A stretch of DNA of 64,000 bases from Stenotrophomonas acidaminiphila. Its GTDB lineage: Bacteria; Pseudomonadota; Gammaproteobacteria; Xanthomonadales; Xanthomonadaceae. The notes under the pieces are model-generated. The model did no database searches, was not told where the DNA came from, and worked only from the letters and a program-made list of their open reading frames with translations. Positions 54,387 through 63,932 of this stretch are shown here, in pieces. Both the position numbers and the translations under genes were made by a program. Each line of letters opens with the position of its first letter. The first letter of the stretch is position 1. The DNA lies in assembly GCA_002951995.1 (NCBI GenBank), contig CP019797.1, forward strand, positions 1,038,501-1,102,500. The letters run 5' to 3'.

Positions 54387-55934
54387 ATGCACAAGACCCG
54401 TTCCCGCCTGCCAGGATGGCTGTCGCCGCTCGTCGGGCGCGTGCACCTGTACGCGCGCTGGTGGGTGGCGCGTGGCTGGGACAGCCCGCGCGCGTGGCGC
54501 TCGATCGCCATCGGGGTGCTGCTGCTGGCGGTGCTGCTGAGCGTGTTCCGGCAGCCGCTGGCGAACCTGTTGTGGCCGGAGACCAAGATCCAGCGCCTGC
54601 TCGACGACGGCCACCGCGCGCTGCGCCAGGGCCATCTGTCCGCGGCCGATGGCAGCGGCGCGCGCGAACTGTTCGAAGCCGCCGCGGCGCTGGATCCGGA
54701 CCGCGGCGACGTGCGCGACGCGCTGGCCGATACCGGGCGCGCGGCGCTGGAACAGGCGCGGCGGCAGCTGGCCGCCGGCGATGTGCCCGCCACCCGCGCG
54801 GCGCTGGCGCTGGCGCGGCAGCTGCAGGTGCCGCAGGGGGAGCTCGACGCCATCGCTGCGCACCTGCAGCGCCAGGCGCGGGAACCCGAGCGTGTCGACG
54901 ACCTGCTGCGCCGCGCCGAGGCGGCACAGGCGCAGGGGCGGCTGGACCAGGGCGCCGACAGCGCGCTGCCGTTGTACCAGCGGGTGCTGGCGGTGCGCCC
55001 GGATCACCTGCAGGCGCTGCAGGGGCGCGACGACGCGCTGTCCGACCTGCTGGCCGCGGCGCTCGACGCGGCGCGGCGGGACGATATCCAGGCGGCGGCC
55101 GGCCTGCTGCGGCGGGTGGAAGGCTACGACCCGGGGCACGCCGAACTGCCCGCGGCCCGCGCCGCGCTGAACACCGCGCTGGAGCGGCGCCGCGGCCAGG
55201 CCGCGCGCGACCTGGCGCGGGGGCGCCTGCGCCAGGCCGCGGACGGATACAGCCGGGTGCTCGCGCTCGGTGACGACCCGGTGGCGCGCCGCGGGTTGCA
55301 GCAGGTCGCGCGGGCCTGGGCCGGCGAGGCCGTGCGGCTGGCCGGCGACTTCCATTTCGAGCAGGCGCGACAGGCGCTGGAGCAGGCGCGTGCATGGGCG
55401 CCGGGCAGTGCCGACGTGGCCGCCGCCGAGCAGGCGCTACAGCGCGCGCAGGGCGCGCACCGGGCGCTGGAGACGCGGATGCCGGCCGCCGAGCGCGAGC
55501 GCCGGGTACGCGCACTGCTGGCGCAGATGGACGCCGCGGCGGCGCAGGGGCAGTGGCTGCTGCCGCCCGGCGCCAGTGCCTACGACCGCTTCAAGGCCGC
55601 GCAGGCGCTGGCCCCCGGCGACGCGCGGGTGAAGCAGGCCGGTGCCCGCATCCTGCCCGCCGCCCGCGACTGCATGGAGCACCACCTGCAGGGCAACCGC
55701 CTGCAGGCGGCGCGCACCTGCCTGGATGCCTGGCAGGCGCTGGCGCCCGGCGATCCGCGGTTGCCCGCGGCGCGGCGGCGGCTGGCGCAGCGCTGGCTGG
55801 CGGTCGGCAGTGAACGGCTGGGCGCCGGCGACGTGGCCTTCGCCGGCCGTGCGCTGGACCAGGCGCGCGCGCTGGACCCGGCGACCCCGGAGCTGCCGGC
55901 CTTCGCCGAACGGCTGGGCAACGCCCAGCGTTAG
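54387..55934 (+). CDS. Membrane-anchored helical-repeat (TPR-like) protein
   Basis: A 515-residue protein of unknown function. A cytoplasmic N-terminal part of about 38 residues is followed by one transmembrane helix (SIAIGVLLLAVLLSVF, about 39-57); the rest is almost entirely Ala/Arg/Leu-rich helical pairs of about 30-40 residues that read as TPR-like repeats (DDLLRRAEAAQAQGRLDQGA, LPLYQRVLAVRPDHLQALQG, RLRQAADGYSRVLALGDDP). It should project into the periplasm. The 3' end overlaps the convergent glycosyltransferase gene by 4 bases (TTAG). Proteins of this shape often scaffold envelope complexes, but no partner is evident. Confidence 0.75.
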   Translation: MHKTRSRLPGWLSPLVGRVHLYARWWVARGWDSPRAWRSIAIGVLLLAVLLSVFRQPLANLLWPETKIQRLLDDGHRALRQGHLSAADGSGARELFEAAAALDPDRGDVRDALADTGRAALEQARRQLAAGDVPATRAALALARQLQVPQGELDAIAAHLQRQAREPERVDDLLRRAEAAQAQGRLDQGADSALPLYQRVLAVRPDHLQALQGRDDALSDLLAAALDAARRDDIQAAAGLLRRVEGYDPGHAELPAARAALNTALERRRGQAARDLARGRLRQAADGYSRVLALGDDPVARRGLQQVARAWAGEAVRLAGDFHFEQARQALEQARAWAPGSADVAAAEQALQRAQGAHRALETRMPAAERERRVRALLAQMDAAAAQGQWLLPPGASAYDRFKAAQALAPGDARVKQAGARILPAARDCMEHHLQGNRLQAARTCLDAWQALAPGDPRLPAARRRLAQRWLAVGSERLGAGDVAFAGRALDQARALDPATPELPAFAERLGNAQR

Positions 55935-58030
55935 TCCAGGAACACCCGCGTCACCACGTCGCGCGCGGCGTCCATCGAGAAATGCCGGGCAATGTTGTCC
56001 AGGCCGTTGCCGGACAGCCGCCGCCACAGGGCTTCGTCGTCGTGCAGCCGCACCACCGCGTCGGCGAACGCCGCGGCGCCGTCGGCGACCAGCACGTCCT
56101 CGCCGTCGCGCAGGTGCATGCCCTCGGCGGCGCAGCTGGTGGCCACCACCGGCTGGCCGTGGGCCATGCTCAGGTTGATCTTGCCCTTGACCCCGGCGCC
56201 GAAGCGCAGCGGGGCCACCGCGACCCGGCCACCGGCCATCCATGGCACCACGTCGGGCACGTAGCCATGCACCTGCACGCCGGGCTGCGTGGCCGCCAGC
56301 GCGCGCAGGCTGTCGGGCACGTCGGCACCGATGCAGTGGAAGCCGATGCCCGGCAGGCGTTGCCGGATCAGCGGGAACACCTCGCCGATGAACCACTGCA
56401 TCGCATCCAGGTTCGGCGGGTGGTTGAAGCCGCCGACGAACACCAGCCCCTGCCGCTGTGCCCAGTCCAGCCCCTGGCCGGCGACCTCGTGCAGGTTGGA
56501 CAGCAGCTCGACCCGCACGCCGGGGGCATCGACCGCCAGCTGCGCCTTCTCGGCGGCGCTGACCAGCAGGGTGACGTCGGTCGCGGCCATCACCGCCAGC
56601 TCGCTGGCCCGGGTGCGCTCGGCACTGCGCGCCAGCCGCGGGTCGCCGCTGAGCTCGGCGCCGCGGCGTTCGCGCAGGTAGTGCAGGTCGACGGTGTCGA
56701 ACACGGTGCGCGCCTGCGGCGCATGGCGCCGCAGCAGCGGCAGGCATTGGCTGGCGACGTGGTGGCGCACCAGCAGCACCACCTGGAAGCGCTGGCCATG
56801 CGTGCGCAGCCACGCGCCGACGCCGTCCAGCCACGGCGCGTGCCAGACCTCCACGCCCAGCGCCTGCAGGGCGTGGGTGGCGGCGCCGCCGTGTTCGCCG
56901 CGGGTCGGCAGGAACACCACGTGGGCGCCGCCGGCCAGCAGCATGCGGATCAGGTTGAACTGGCGCAGCGAGGCCGAATCGCGGTCCGGGCGCGGCACCG
57001 CTTCGTCGATGATCAGCACCTGGCGCTGGCCACGGTGCAGCAGCGCCGGGCCCGGCACGCTGCCCGCCGGCAGCTGCCGCGCCAGCGCGGTGCGCCAGGC
57101 GTCGGCGAACACCTGCTGGTTGCGCACCTGCCAGGCCTTGACCCCGCTGCCGGTGTCGGTGCCGTTGCTGGTGCCTTCGTCGTGCACCACGCGGCTGGCC
57201 GGCTGCACCAGCACGCGGTGGCCGGCGGCGCGCACCTTGAACGCCAGGTCGGTGTCCTCGTAGTAGGCCGGCGCATAGCGCGCATCCAGCCCGCCGAACC
57301 GCGCCAGCAGCGCACGCGGAATGGCCAGCGCCGCGCCGGAACAGTAATCGGCGTCGCGCAGGCTGGCGTAGCGCGGGTCCTCCGGCGATTCGAAACGACC
57401 GTAGCTCCAGCAACTGCCGTCGTCGAACACCACGCCCCCCGATTCCTGCAGGCGACCATCCGGATACAGCAACTGGGCACCGACCAGGCCGGCCTGCGGA
57501 ATCTGCACGAAGGTGTCGAGCAGGGCGTCCAGCCAGCCCGGTTGCGGCACGGTGTCATTGTTCAGCAGCACCACGTACTGGCCGCGGGCCAACCGCAGGC
57601 CGTCGTTGCAGGCGGCGATGAAGCCACCGTTCTCCGCGCGGCGGTGGTAGCGCAGGCCGTCGATCCGCGCCATCCAGCCAGCGGTCTCGTCGCTGCTGCC
57701 GTCGTCGACCACCAGGATCTCGCAGGCCGCCGCCGGCGGATGCGCGGCCAGTGCGCGCAGGCACGCCAGGGTATGCGCGGCATGGTTGTAGACCGGGATC
57801 ACGATGCTGGCCAGCGGCTCGGCGCTGCTGGGCACGGCGAATGGCGCGAAGGCGGCCGCGGCCGGTGCGTACAACGGCGCGCGCCGCGGTGGCGGCTGCC
57901 GCCGCAGGCGCACGCCGACGCGCTGCAAGGTGGTGCGCCAGCCGCGGGTGCGCAGGCTGGCCAGGCCGCGGCGGATCAGGCCGACGATGCGGGCGAGGTG
58001 GTAGCGCGCATCGGCCGGGGACATCGACAT
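55931..58030 (-). CDS. Two-domain glycosyltransferase (GT2 plus GT4-like)
   Basis: A 699-residue protein with two transferase modules. The first (about 73-310) is a GT-A GT2 domain: ASIVIPVYNHAAHTLACL, VVDDGSSDETAGW, LLNNDTVPQPGW (the DxD-like NND), and AYYEDTDLAFKVRAAGHRVL. The second (about 335-699) is GT-B GT4-like: FDTVDLHYLRERRG, LVFVGGFNHPPNLDAMQWF, GVKGKINLSMAHGQPVVATSCAAEGM. Such fusions occur in O-antigen or exopolysaccharide synthesis and in protein glycosylation. No other polysaccharide gene is near, so the acceptor is unknown. Its start region is divergent from mrcB. Confidence 0.87.
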   Translation of the reverse strand: MSMSPADARYHLARIVGLIRRGLASLRTRGWRTTLQRVGVRLRRQPPPRRAPLYAPAAAAFAPFAVPSSAEPLASIVIPVYNHAAHTLACLRALAAHPPAAACEILVVDDGSSDETAGWMARIDGLRYHRRAENGGFIAACNDGLRLARGQYVVLLNNDTVPQPGWLDALLDTFVQIPQAGLVGAQLLYPDGRLQESGGVVFDDGSCWSYGRFESPEDPRYASLRDADYCSGAALAIPRALLARFGGLDARYAPAYYEDTDLAFKVRAAGHRVLVQPASRVVHDEGTSNGTDTGSGVKAWQVRNQQVFADAWRTALARQLPAGSVPGPALLHRGQRQVLIIDEAVPRPDRDSASLRQFNLIRMLLAGGAHVVFLPTRGEHGGAATHALQALGVEVWHAPWLDGVGAWLRTHGQRFQVVLLVRHHVASQCLPLLRRHAPQARTVFDTVDLHYLRERRGAELSGDPRLARSAERTRASELAVMAATDVTLLVSAAEKAQLAVDAPGVRVELLSNLHEVAGQGLDWAQRQGLVFVGGFNHPPNLDAMQWFIGEVFPLIRQRLPGIGFHCIGADVPDSLRALAATQPGVQVHGYVPDVVPWMAGGRVAVAPLRFGAGVKGKINLSMAHGQPVVATSCAAEGMHLRDGEDVLVADGAAAFADAVVRLHDDEALWRRLSGNGLDNIARHFSMDAARDVVTRVFLD

Positions 58031-58126
58031 TCGGTTGCAACTCCAGCTTAAGCAGGTGGGGGCCGGCAGCGGTGCGGTGGCGCGAGGCTGCGTTAGACTC
58101 GCCTGAACCTACATTCTCGCATCCCC

Positions 58127-60532
58127 GTGCCGCGACGCTACGATACCGACGAACTGGACGACGATACCGACGAGCCGGGCACGCCCTGGCGCAACCGGTT
58201 GATCACCTGGGGCCTGGCCGCCGCCGCCCTTGGCCTCGGTTTCCTGATCCCGTACACGCTGTACCTGAACTCGCAGGTGACCCAGCGCTTCGGCGAGCTG
58301 CGCTGGCAGATCCCGACCCGGGTCTATGCCAGGCCGCTGGTGCTGGCGCCGGGCGTGGCGATGAACGCCGGCACGCTCAAGACCGAGCTGGCGGCGTCGG
58401 CCTATCGCGACGACGGCATCGGCCAGAGCCCGGGCACCTACCGGCTGCAGGACGGCCGGTTCACCATTTCCAGCCGTGGCTATGTCGATGTCGACGGGCG
58501 CGTGGCGCCGCGCCGGATCGACGTGGTGGTGTCCGGTGGCCAGGTCGCCTCGCTGCGCGATGCCGCGCAGCGCAAGCCGCTCAAGGCCGCGCGGCTGGAC
58601 CCGGCGCGCATCGCCACCCTCTACGGGCAGAAGCAGGAGGAACGGCGGCTGGTGCGCATCGCCGAAGCGCCGGAGCTGCTGGTCACCGGCCTGCAGGCGG
58701 TGGAGGACAAGGATTTCAACAGCCACCACGGCATCGACCTGAGCGGCATCGTGCGCGCGGTCTGGGTGACGGTGCGCTCCGGCGGCAAGGTGCGCCAGGG
58801 CGCCAGCACGCTGACCCAGCAGCTGGCGCGCAGCGGCCTGCTCGGCATCGGCAAGGAACAGACCTTCACCCGCAAGTTCAACGAGGTGCTGTACGCGCTG
58901 ATCATGGAAGCGCGCTACGACAAGCAGGTGATCCTGGAGGCCTACCTCAACCAGGTCTACCTGGGGCAGCGCGGCAGCCAGGCGATCCACGGCGTGGCGT
59001 CGGGCGCCGAGTTCTGGTTCGGGCGCGATCTGAATTCGCTGACCACCGAGCAGGTGGCGCTGCTGATCGGGCTGGTGAAGGGGCCGTCCTACTACGATCC
59101 GCGGCGCAACCCCGAGCGCGCGCTGGACCGTCGCAACTTCGTGCTGGGCAAGCTGCACGAGAACGACCTGATCGACGCGGCCGAGTACCAGCGCGCGCTG
59201 AAGGCGCCGCTGGGGGTGCCGAAGGTGCCGGGGCTGGCGGCGGCCAACCGCTTCCCGGCCTATATCGACCTGGTGCGCCGCCAGCTTGGCCATGACTATC
59301 CGGAAAGCACCCTGCAGGGCGCGGGCCTCAACGTTCTCACCGGCATGTCGCCCTCGGCCCAGGCCTATGCCGAAGGCGCGGTGGCGCATACGGTCAAGTC
59401 GCTGGAGAACAAGCGCCGCCCCGAGCTGCAGGCGGGGCTGGTGCTGACCGACGTGCACAACGGCGACGTGCTGGCGGTGGTCGGCAGCCGCGATGTCGCC
59501 GAGCCGGGCTTCAACCGCGCCATCGACGCGCAGCGGCCGGTCGGTTCGCTGCTCAAGCCGTTCGTGTACCTGCTGGCGCTGGCGCAGCCGGACCGCTGGT
59601 CGCTGGCGACCTGGGTCGAGGACACCCCGGTGACCGTGCAGCTCAGCCGCGGGCGCAACTGGACCCCGGGCAACGCCGACAACCGCAGCCACGGCACGGT
59701 GCGCCTGATCGACGCGCTGGCCCGTTCCTACAACCAGGCCACGGTGCGGGTCGGCATGCAGGTCGGGCCCGAGCGCATCACCCAGCTGATCCACGTCCTG
59801 GCCGGGCTCAAGGCCGAAGCCAACCCGGCGGTGATCCTGGGCTCCACCGACCAGAGCCCCTATGGCATGGCGCAGCTGTACCAGTTCCTGGCCTCCGGCG
59901 GCGAGATCCAGCCGTTGCACGCCGTGCGCGGGGTGGTCGACGCGCAGGGCACGCTGCTCAAGCGTTACGACAAGAGCCCGGCGCCGGCGCAGGAAGGCGA
60001 TTCCATCGCCGCCAACCTGATCAGCGTGGCGCTGCAGCAGGTGGTGTCCAGCGGTACCGCCTCCGGGCTCAACGCCGACGGCCTCGGCCGGCTGCAGCCG
60101 GCCGGCAAGACCGGCACCACCAACGACGGCCGCGACAGCTGGTACGCCGGCTACACCGGCGACCACCTGGCGGTGGTGTGGATGGGCAACGACCAGAACG
60201 AGCAGGCCGGCCTGTTCGGCGCCACCGGCGCGATGCGGGTGTGGTCGGGCATCTTCCGCAACCTGCCGAGCCGGCCGCTGCGGGTGAACAGCAAGGGCCT
60301 GGACTGGCAGTACGTGGCCGCCGAAGGCACCAACAGCACCGACGAAGGCTGCCCGGGCGCACGCCGGCTGCCGTTCGTGGCCGGCTTCGCCCCGGCCTAC
60401 GCGCCGTGCGCGCCGCCGGCGGTGCCGGAAGAGGAGACCCAGGAAGGCGGGGGCTGGCGCAGCTGGTTCGGGCTGGACCGCAAGGAACCGGCCGCGGCGT
60501 CAAGCACGCCTTCAGACGCGCCTGCGCGATAA
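58127..60532 (+). CDS. mrcB: Penicillin-binding protein 1B
   Basis: Bifunctional class A PBP, 801 residues, that polymerises and cross-links peptidoglycan. One N-terminal transmembrane helix (LITWGLAAAALGLGFLIPYTLYL), then a UB2H-type domain (about 65-150) that binds the activator LpoB in E. coli, then the GT51 glycosyltransferase with Glu193 in AVEDKDFNSHHGID and GASTLTQQLAR, and the transpeptidase with S474-L-L-K477, the SYN motif in ARSYNQATVRVG, and K661TG. It begins with GTG at 58127. A lipoprotein gene follows after 7 bp. No LpoB homologue is obvious here. Confidence 0.96.
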   Translation: MPRRYDTDELDDDTDEPGTPWRNRLITWGLAAAALGLGFLIPYTLYLNSQVTQRFGELRWQIPTRVYARPLVLAPGVAMNAGTLKTELAASAYRDDGIGQSPGTYRLQDGRFTISSRGYVDVDGRVAPRRIDVVVSGGQVASLRDAAQRKPLKAARLDPARIATLYGQKQEERRLVRIAEAPELLVTGLQAVEDKDFNSHHGIDLSGIVRAVWVTVRSGGKVRQGASTLTQQLARSGLLGIGKEQTFTRKFNEVLYALIMEARYDKQVILEAYLNQVYLGQRGSQAIHGVASGAEFWFGRDLNSLTTEQVALLIGLVKGPSYYDPRRNPERALDRRNFVLGKLHENDLIDAAEYQRALKAPLGVPKVPGLAAANRFPAYIDLVRRQLGHDYPESTLQGAGLNVLTGMSPSAQAYAEGAVAHTVKSLENKRRPELQAGLVLTDVHNGDVLAVVGSRDVAEPGFNRAIDAQRPVGSLLKPFVYLLALAQPDRWSLATWVEDTPVTVQLSRGRNWTPGNADNRSHGTVRLIDALARSYNQATVRVGMQVGPERITQLIHVLAGLKAEANPAVILGSTDQSPYGMAQLYQFLASGGEIQPLHAVRGVVDAQGTLLKRYDKSPAPAQEGDSIAANLISVALQQVVSSGTASGLNADGLGRLQPAGKTGTTNDGRDSWYAGYTGDHLAVVWMGNDQNEQAGLFGATGAMRVWSGIFRNLPSRPLRVNSKGLDWQYVAAEGTNSTDEGCPGARRLPFVAGFAPAYAPCAPPAVPEEETQEGGGWRSWFGLDRKEPAAASSTPSDAPAR

Positions 60533-60539
60533 TGGCGAC

Positions 60540-61070
60540 ATGAACCACACGCTCCCGATCCATCGCGCACTGGCCGTCCTGGCCGCCTCCCTGGCCCTGG
60601 CCGCCTGCACCAGCACGCCAGCGCCGCCGCCGCCCCCGGTCGATACCACCACGCCCGCCCAGCGCATGGCCGCGGTACAGGCCGCCGCCGGTGCCGACGA
60701 CAAGGAAGTGACCGTGCAGCCGCTGCGCGACCCGCAGGTGGACGACCTGCGCCAGATCGCCGGCGAACGCCGCGGGGCCGGCGACCTGGCCGGTGCCGCC
60801 GATGCACTGAACCAGGCCCTGCTGCTGGTCGAGGACGACCCGGCGATCCTGCAGGAACGCGCCGAGATCGCGCTGCTGCAGGGCGACTGGGCGCGCGCCG
60901 AGACGCTGGCGCGCAAGGCGCTCGCGCTGGGCTCGCGCACCGGGCCGCTGTGCCGCCGCCACTGGGCCACCATCGAGCAGACGCACCTGGCGCGCGTGGA
61001 GAAGGAAAACGCCGCGTCGGCGCATGCGCAGATCGAAGCCTGCACCGTGCCGGGGATCATCCGCTATTGA
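60540..61070 (+). CDS. Lipoprotein with TPR-like repeats
   Basis: A 176-residue protein with a lipobox (LAAC, Cys at about 23) after a hydrophobic signal, then a Pro-rich linker (TPAPPPPPVDTTT) and a helical domain with two TPR-like units (LAGAADALNQALLLVEDDPAILQERAEIALLQ, DWARAETLARKALALG) ending in two cysteines. It begins 7 bp after mrcB and is likely in one operon. An outer-membrane lipoprotein next to PBP1b could play the role LpoB has in enterics; that is a hypothesis, and LpoB similarity is not visible. Confidence 0.82.
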   Translation: MNHTLPIHRALAVLAASLALAACTSTPAPPPPPVDTTTPAQRMAAVQAAAGADDKEVTVQPLRDPQVDDLRQIAGERRGAGDLAGAADALNQALLLVEDDPAILQERAEIALLQGDWARAETLARKALALGSRTGPLCRRHWATIEQTHLARVEKENAASAHAQIEACTVPGIIRY

Positions 61071-61147
61071 GGGGCCGGGGATCGCAGGCCAGCGGCCCGT
61101 GGGTACCGGCTTCTTGCTGATTCCAAGCCTCCGGCCCCGGACCTCCG

Positions 61148-63178
61148 ATGCTTAGAACCGCCAGCCGTGAAGCCCTCAGCGCCGACGGCGCGCTCGCGCG
61201 GCAGCTCGACGCCTTCACCCCGCGCGCGGCGCAACTGCGCCTGGCCGAGGCCATCGCCGATGCCTTCCAGCAGCGCGACGTACTGCTGGCCGAGGCCGGC
61301 ACCGGCACCGGCAAGACCTTTGCCTACCTGGTCCCGGCGCTGCTGTCCGGGCTGAAGACCATCGTCAGCACCGGCACCCGCGCGCTGCAGGACCAGCTCT
61401 ACCACCGCGACCTGCCACGGGTGCGCGCCGCGCTCGGCGTCGGCCACCGCAGCGCGCTGCTCAAGGGCCGCGCCAACTACCTGTGCCGCTACCGGCTGGA
61501 CCAGGCGCGCGGGGAACCGCGCCTGGCCTCGCCCGAACAGGCCGCGCAGTTCCAGCGCATCGTTGCCTGGTCCGGGCGCACGCAGTTCGGCGACGTGGCC
61601 GAGCTCGACGGGTTGGCCGACGATTCGCCGCTGCTGCCGATGGTCACGTCCACCGTCGACAACTGCCTGGGCAGCGACTGCCCGTTCTGGAGCGAGTGCT
61701 TCGTGGTGCAGGCGCGGCAGCGCGCGCAGGAGGCCGACCTGGTGGTGGTCAACCACCACCTGCTGCTGGCCGACCTGGCGCTCAAGCAGGAAGGTTTCGG
61801 CGAGATCCTGCCGGGCGCGCAGGCGTTCGTGATCGACGAGGCGCACCAGTTGCCGGAACTGGCGGCCGGGTTCTTCGGCGAAGGCTTCGGCATGCGCCCG
61901 TGGCAGGAGCTGGCGCGCGACTGCCTGGCCGAATGCCGCGGCGTGGCCGGCGCGCAGCCGGTGCTGCAGCCGCCGGTGGCGGCGCTGGAAATGGCATTGC
62001 GGCAACTGCGCGCGGCGATGGAGCCGTTGCCGCCGCGCGGCACCCAGTGGCGCGCGTTGGCGGTGCCGGCGGTGGCCGAGGGCTTCGACGTGCTGGCCAC
62101 GGCGCTGGCCGGGTTGCGCGATGCGCTGGCCGGTGTGCGCGAGGCGTCGCCGGGGCTGGACGCGTGCCATGCACGCGCGCTCGAAGGCGCGGCGCGGCTG
62201 GCGCGCTGGCTGTGCGAGGATGCGCCGCTGCCCGATTTCGAAAGCGATGACGCCGACATCGGCGCCGCCGGCAACGACGTGCTCTGGTACGAGCTGACGC
62301 CGCGCGGCTTCCGCTGCCAGCGCACCCCGCTGGACGTATCCGGGCCGCTGCGCGAACACCGCCTGCGCTCGCACGCGGCCTGGGTGTTCACCTCGGCCAC
62401 GCTGACCGTCGATGGCGACTTCGGCCACCTGGCCGCGCGGCTGGGGCTGGACGACCCGCACACCCTGGTCCAGCCCAGCCCGTTCGACTGGCCGGTGCAG
62501 GCGCTGTGCTACCTGCCGCGGCAGTTGCCCGATCCGGCCGCGCGCGGCTTCGGCGCCGCGCTGATCGCCACCCTGCGCCCGGTGCTCGAGGCTTCGCAGG
62601 GGCGTGCGTTCCTGCTGTTCGCCTCGCACCGCGCGCTGCGCGAGGCCGCCGATGCGCTGCGCGGCGGGCCGTGGCCGCTGTTCGTGCAGGGCGAGGCGCC
62701 CCGCGCCAGCCTGCTGCAGCGTTTCCGCGAATCGGGCAACGGCGTGCTGCTGGGCTCGGCCAGTTTCCGCGAAGGCGTGGACGTGGCCGGCGACGCGCTG
62801 AGTGTGGTGGTGATCGACAAGCTGCCCTTCGCCGCGCCGGACGACCCGGTATACGAGGCGCGGCTGGACGCGATCCGCCGCGCCGGTGGCAACCCGTTCC
62901 GCGACGAACAGTTGCCGCAGGCGGTGATCGCGCTCAAGCAGGGCGTGGGCCGGCTGATCCGCAGCGAGAGCGACCGCGGCGTGCTGGTGCTGTGCGACCC
63001 GCGCCTGCTCAGCCGCGGCTACGGGCGGGTATTCCTGGATTCGCTGCCGCCGTTCCGCCGCACCCGCGAACTGGCCGATGTGCAGGCGTTCTTTGCGCGA
63101 CAATGGCAGCCCGATGCCGACGCGCCGGGCATGGAAACCGCCATGCCGCCCCTTCCCGATCCCGATGTGACCCCATGA
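61148..63178 (+). CDS. yoaA: ATP-dependent helicase, YoaA/DinG (XPD-like)
   Basis: Fe-S superfamily 2 DNA helicase of 676 residues. Walker A EAGTGTGKT at 49-57, DEAH at 230-233 (VIDEAHQLPELAAGFFG). The iron-sulfur cysteines are NYLCRYR and NCLGSDCPFWSEC, as in DinG/YoaA/XPD. Later motifs: FTSATLTVDGDF, GSASFREGVDVAGDAL and LKQGVGRLIRSESDRG. The length and motif layout fit YoaA better than DinG. Its last 4 bases overlap the tsaB start (ATGA). Preceded by a degenerate GC heptad stretch (61127-61147). Confidence 0.92.
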   Translation: MLRTASREALSADGALARQLDAFTPRAAQLRLAEAIADAFQQRDVLLAEAGTGTGKTFAYLVPALLSGLKTIVSTGTRALQDQLYHRDLPRVRAALGVGHRSALLKGRANYLCRYRLDQARGEPRLASPEQAAQFQRIVAWSGRTQFGDVAELDGLADDSPLLPMVTSTVDNCLGSDCPFWSECFVVQARQRAQEADLVVVNHHLLLADLALKQEGFGEILPGAQAFVIDEAHQLPELAAGFFGEGFGMRPWQELARDCLAECRGVAGAQPVLQPPVAALEMALRQLRAAMEPLPPRGTQWRALAVPAVAEGFDVLATALAGLRDALAGVREASPGLDACHARALEGAARLARWLCEDAPLPDFESDDADIGAAGNDVLWYELTPRGFRCQRTPLDVSGPLREHRLRSHAAWVFTSATLTVDGDFGHLAARLGLDDPHTLVQPSPFDWPVQALCYLPRQLPDPAARGFGAALIATLRPVLEASQGRAFLLFASHRALREAADALRGGPWPLFVQGEAPRASLLQRFRESGNGVLLGSASFREGVDVAGDALSVVVIDKLPFAAPDDPVYEARLDAIRRAGGNPFRDEQLPQAVIALKQGVGRLIRSESDRGVLVLCDPRLLSRGYGRVFLDSLPPFRRTRELADVQAFFARQWQPDADAPGMETAMPPLPDPDVTP

Positions 63179-63879
63179 AGCTGCTCGCCCTGGAAACCGC
63201 CACCGAAGCCTGTTCCGTCGCCCTGCATGTGGACGGGCGGGTACTGGAACGCTTCGAGATCGCGCCGCGCCGGCATGCGGAACTGACCCTGCCGTGGGCG
63301 GAACAGCTGCTGGCCGAGGCCGGCATCGCCCGCGCGCAGCTGGACGCCATCGCCCTGGGCCGCGGTCCGGGCGCGTTCACCGGCGTGCGCCTGGCCATCG
63401 CCATCGCCCAGGGCGTCGCCCTGGCGCTGGACCGGCCGCTGCTGCCGGTGTCCACGCTGCAGGTGCTGGCGATGCAGGCGCCCGTCGACGCCAGCCACGT
63501 GCTGGCCAGCATCGATGCGCGCATGGGCGAGGTCTACGCCGCGCGCTGCGTGCGTCGTGGCGATGGCCTGTGGGACGAACAGGGCGCGGAAGTGGTGATT
63601 GCCCCGGATGCACTGCAGCTGCCCGACGGTGGCAGCCGCTGGGCCGGGGTCGGCACTGGTTTCGGCGCCGCCGAGGGGCTGCTGGCCACGCGCCTGCAGG
63701 CGCGGCTGTCGTCGGTCGATGCGCAGGCGCTGCCGCGCGCATCGGACGTGTTGAAGCTCGCCGTGCCGGCCTTCGCCCGCGGCGAGGGCATCGCTCCCGA
63801 ACGGGTGCAGCCGGCCTACCTGCGCGACAACGTCGCGCTCACCCTGGTCGAACAGCAGGCGCTGCGCGCTTCGCGCTGA
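63175..63879 (+). CDS. tsaB: tRNA threonylcarbamoyladenosine synthesis protein TsaB
   Basis: Non-catalytic partner of TsaD in making t6A37 on ANN-reading tRNAs. 234 residues, ASKHA fold: LLALETATEACSVALHVDG at the start, GRGPGAFTGVRLAIAIAQG, and DARMGEVYAARCV. The start ATG overlaps the helicase stop by 4 bp, the yoaA-tsaB order also known in other gammaproteobacteria. Ends close to the window edge. Confidence 0.94.
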   Translation: MKLLALETATEACSVALHVDGRVLERFEIAPRRHAELTLPWAEQLLAEAGIARAQLDAIALGRGPGAFTGVRLAIAIAQGVALALDRPLLPVSTLQVLAMQAPVDASHVLASIDARMGEVYAARCVRRGDGLWDEQGAEVVIAPDALQLPDGGSRWAGVGTGFGAAEGLLATRLQARLSSVDAQALPRASDVLKLAVPAFARGEGIAPERVQPAYLRDNVALTLVEQQALRASR

Positions 63880-63932
63880 CCTGGCCGGCACGGGCCCGGC
63901 CGGGAATGCGCCAGGCGCGGTGAGCCCCGCAT

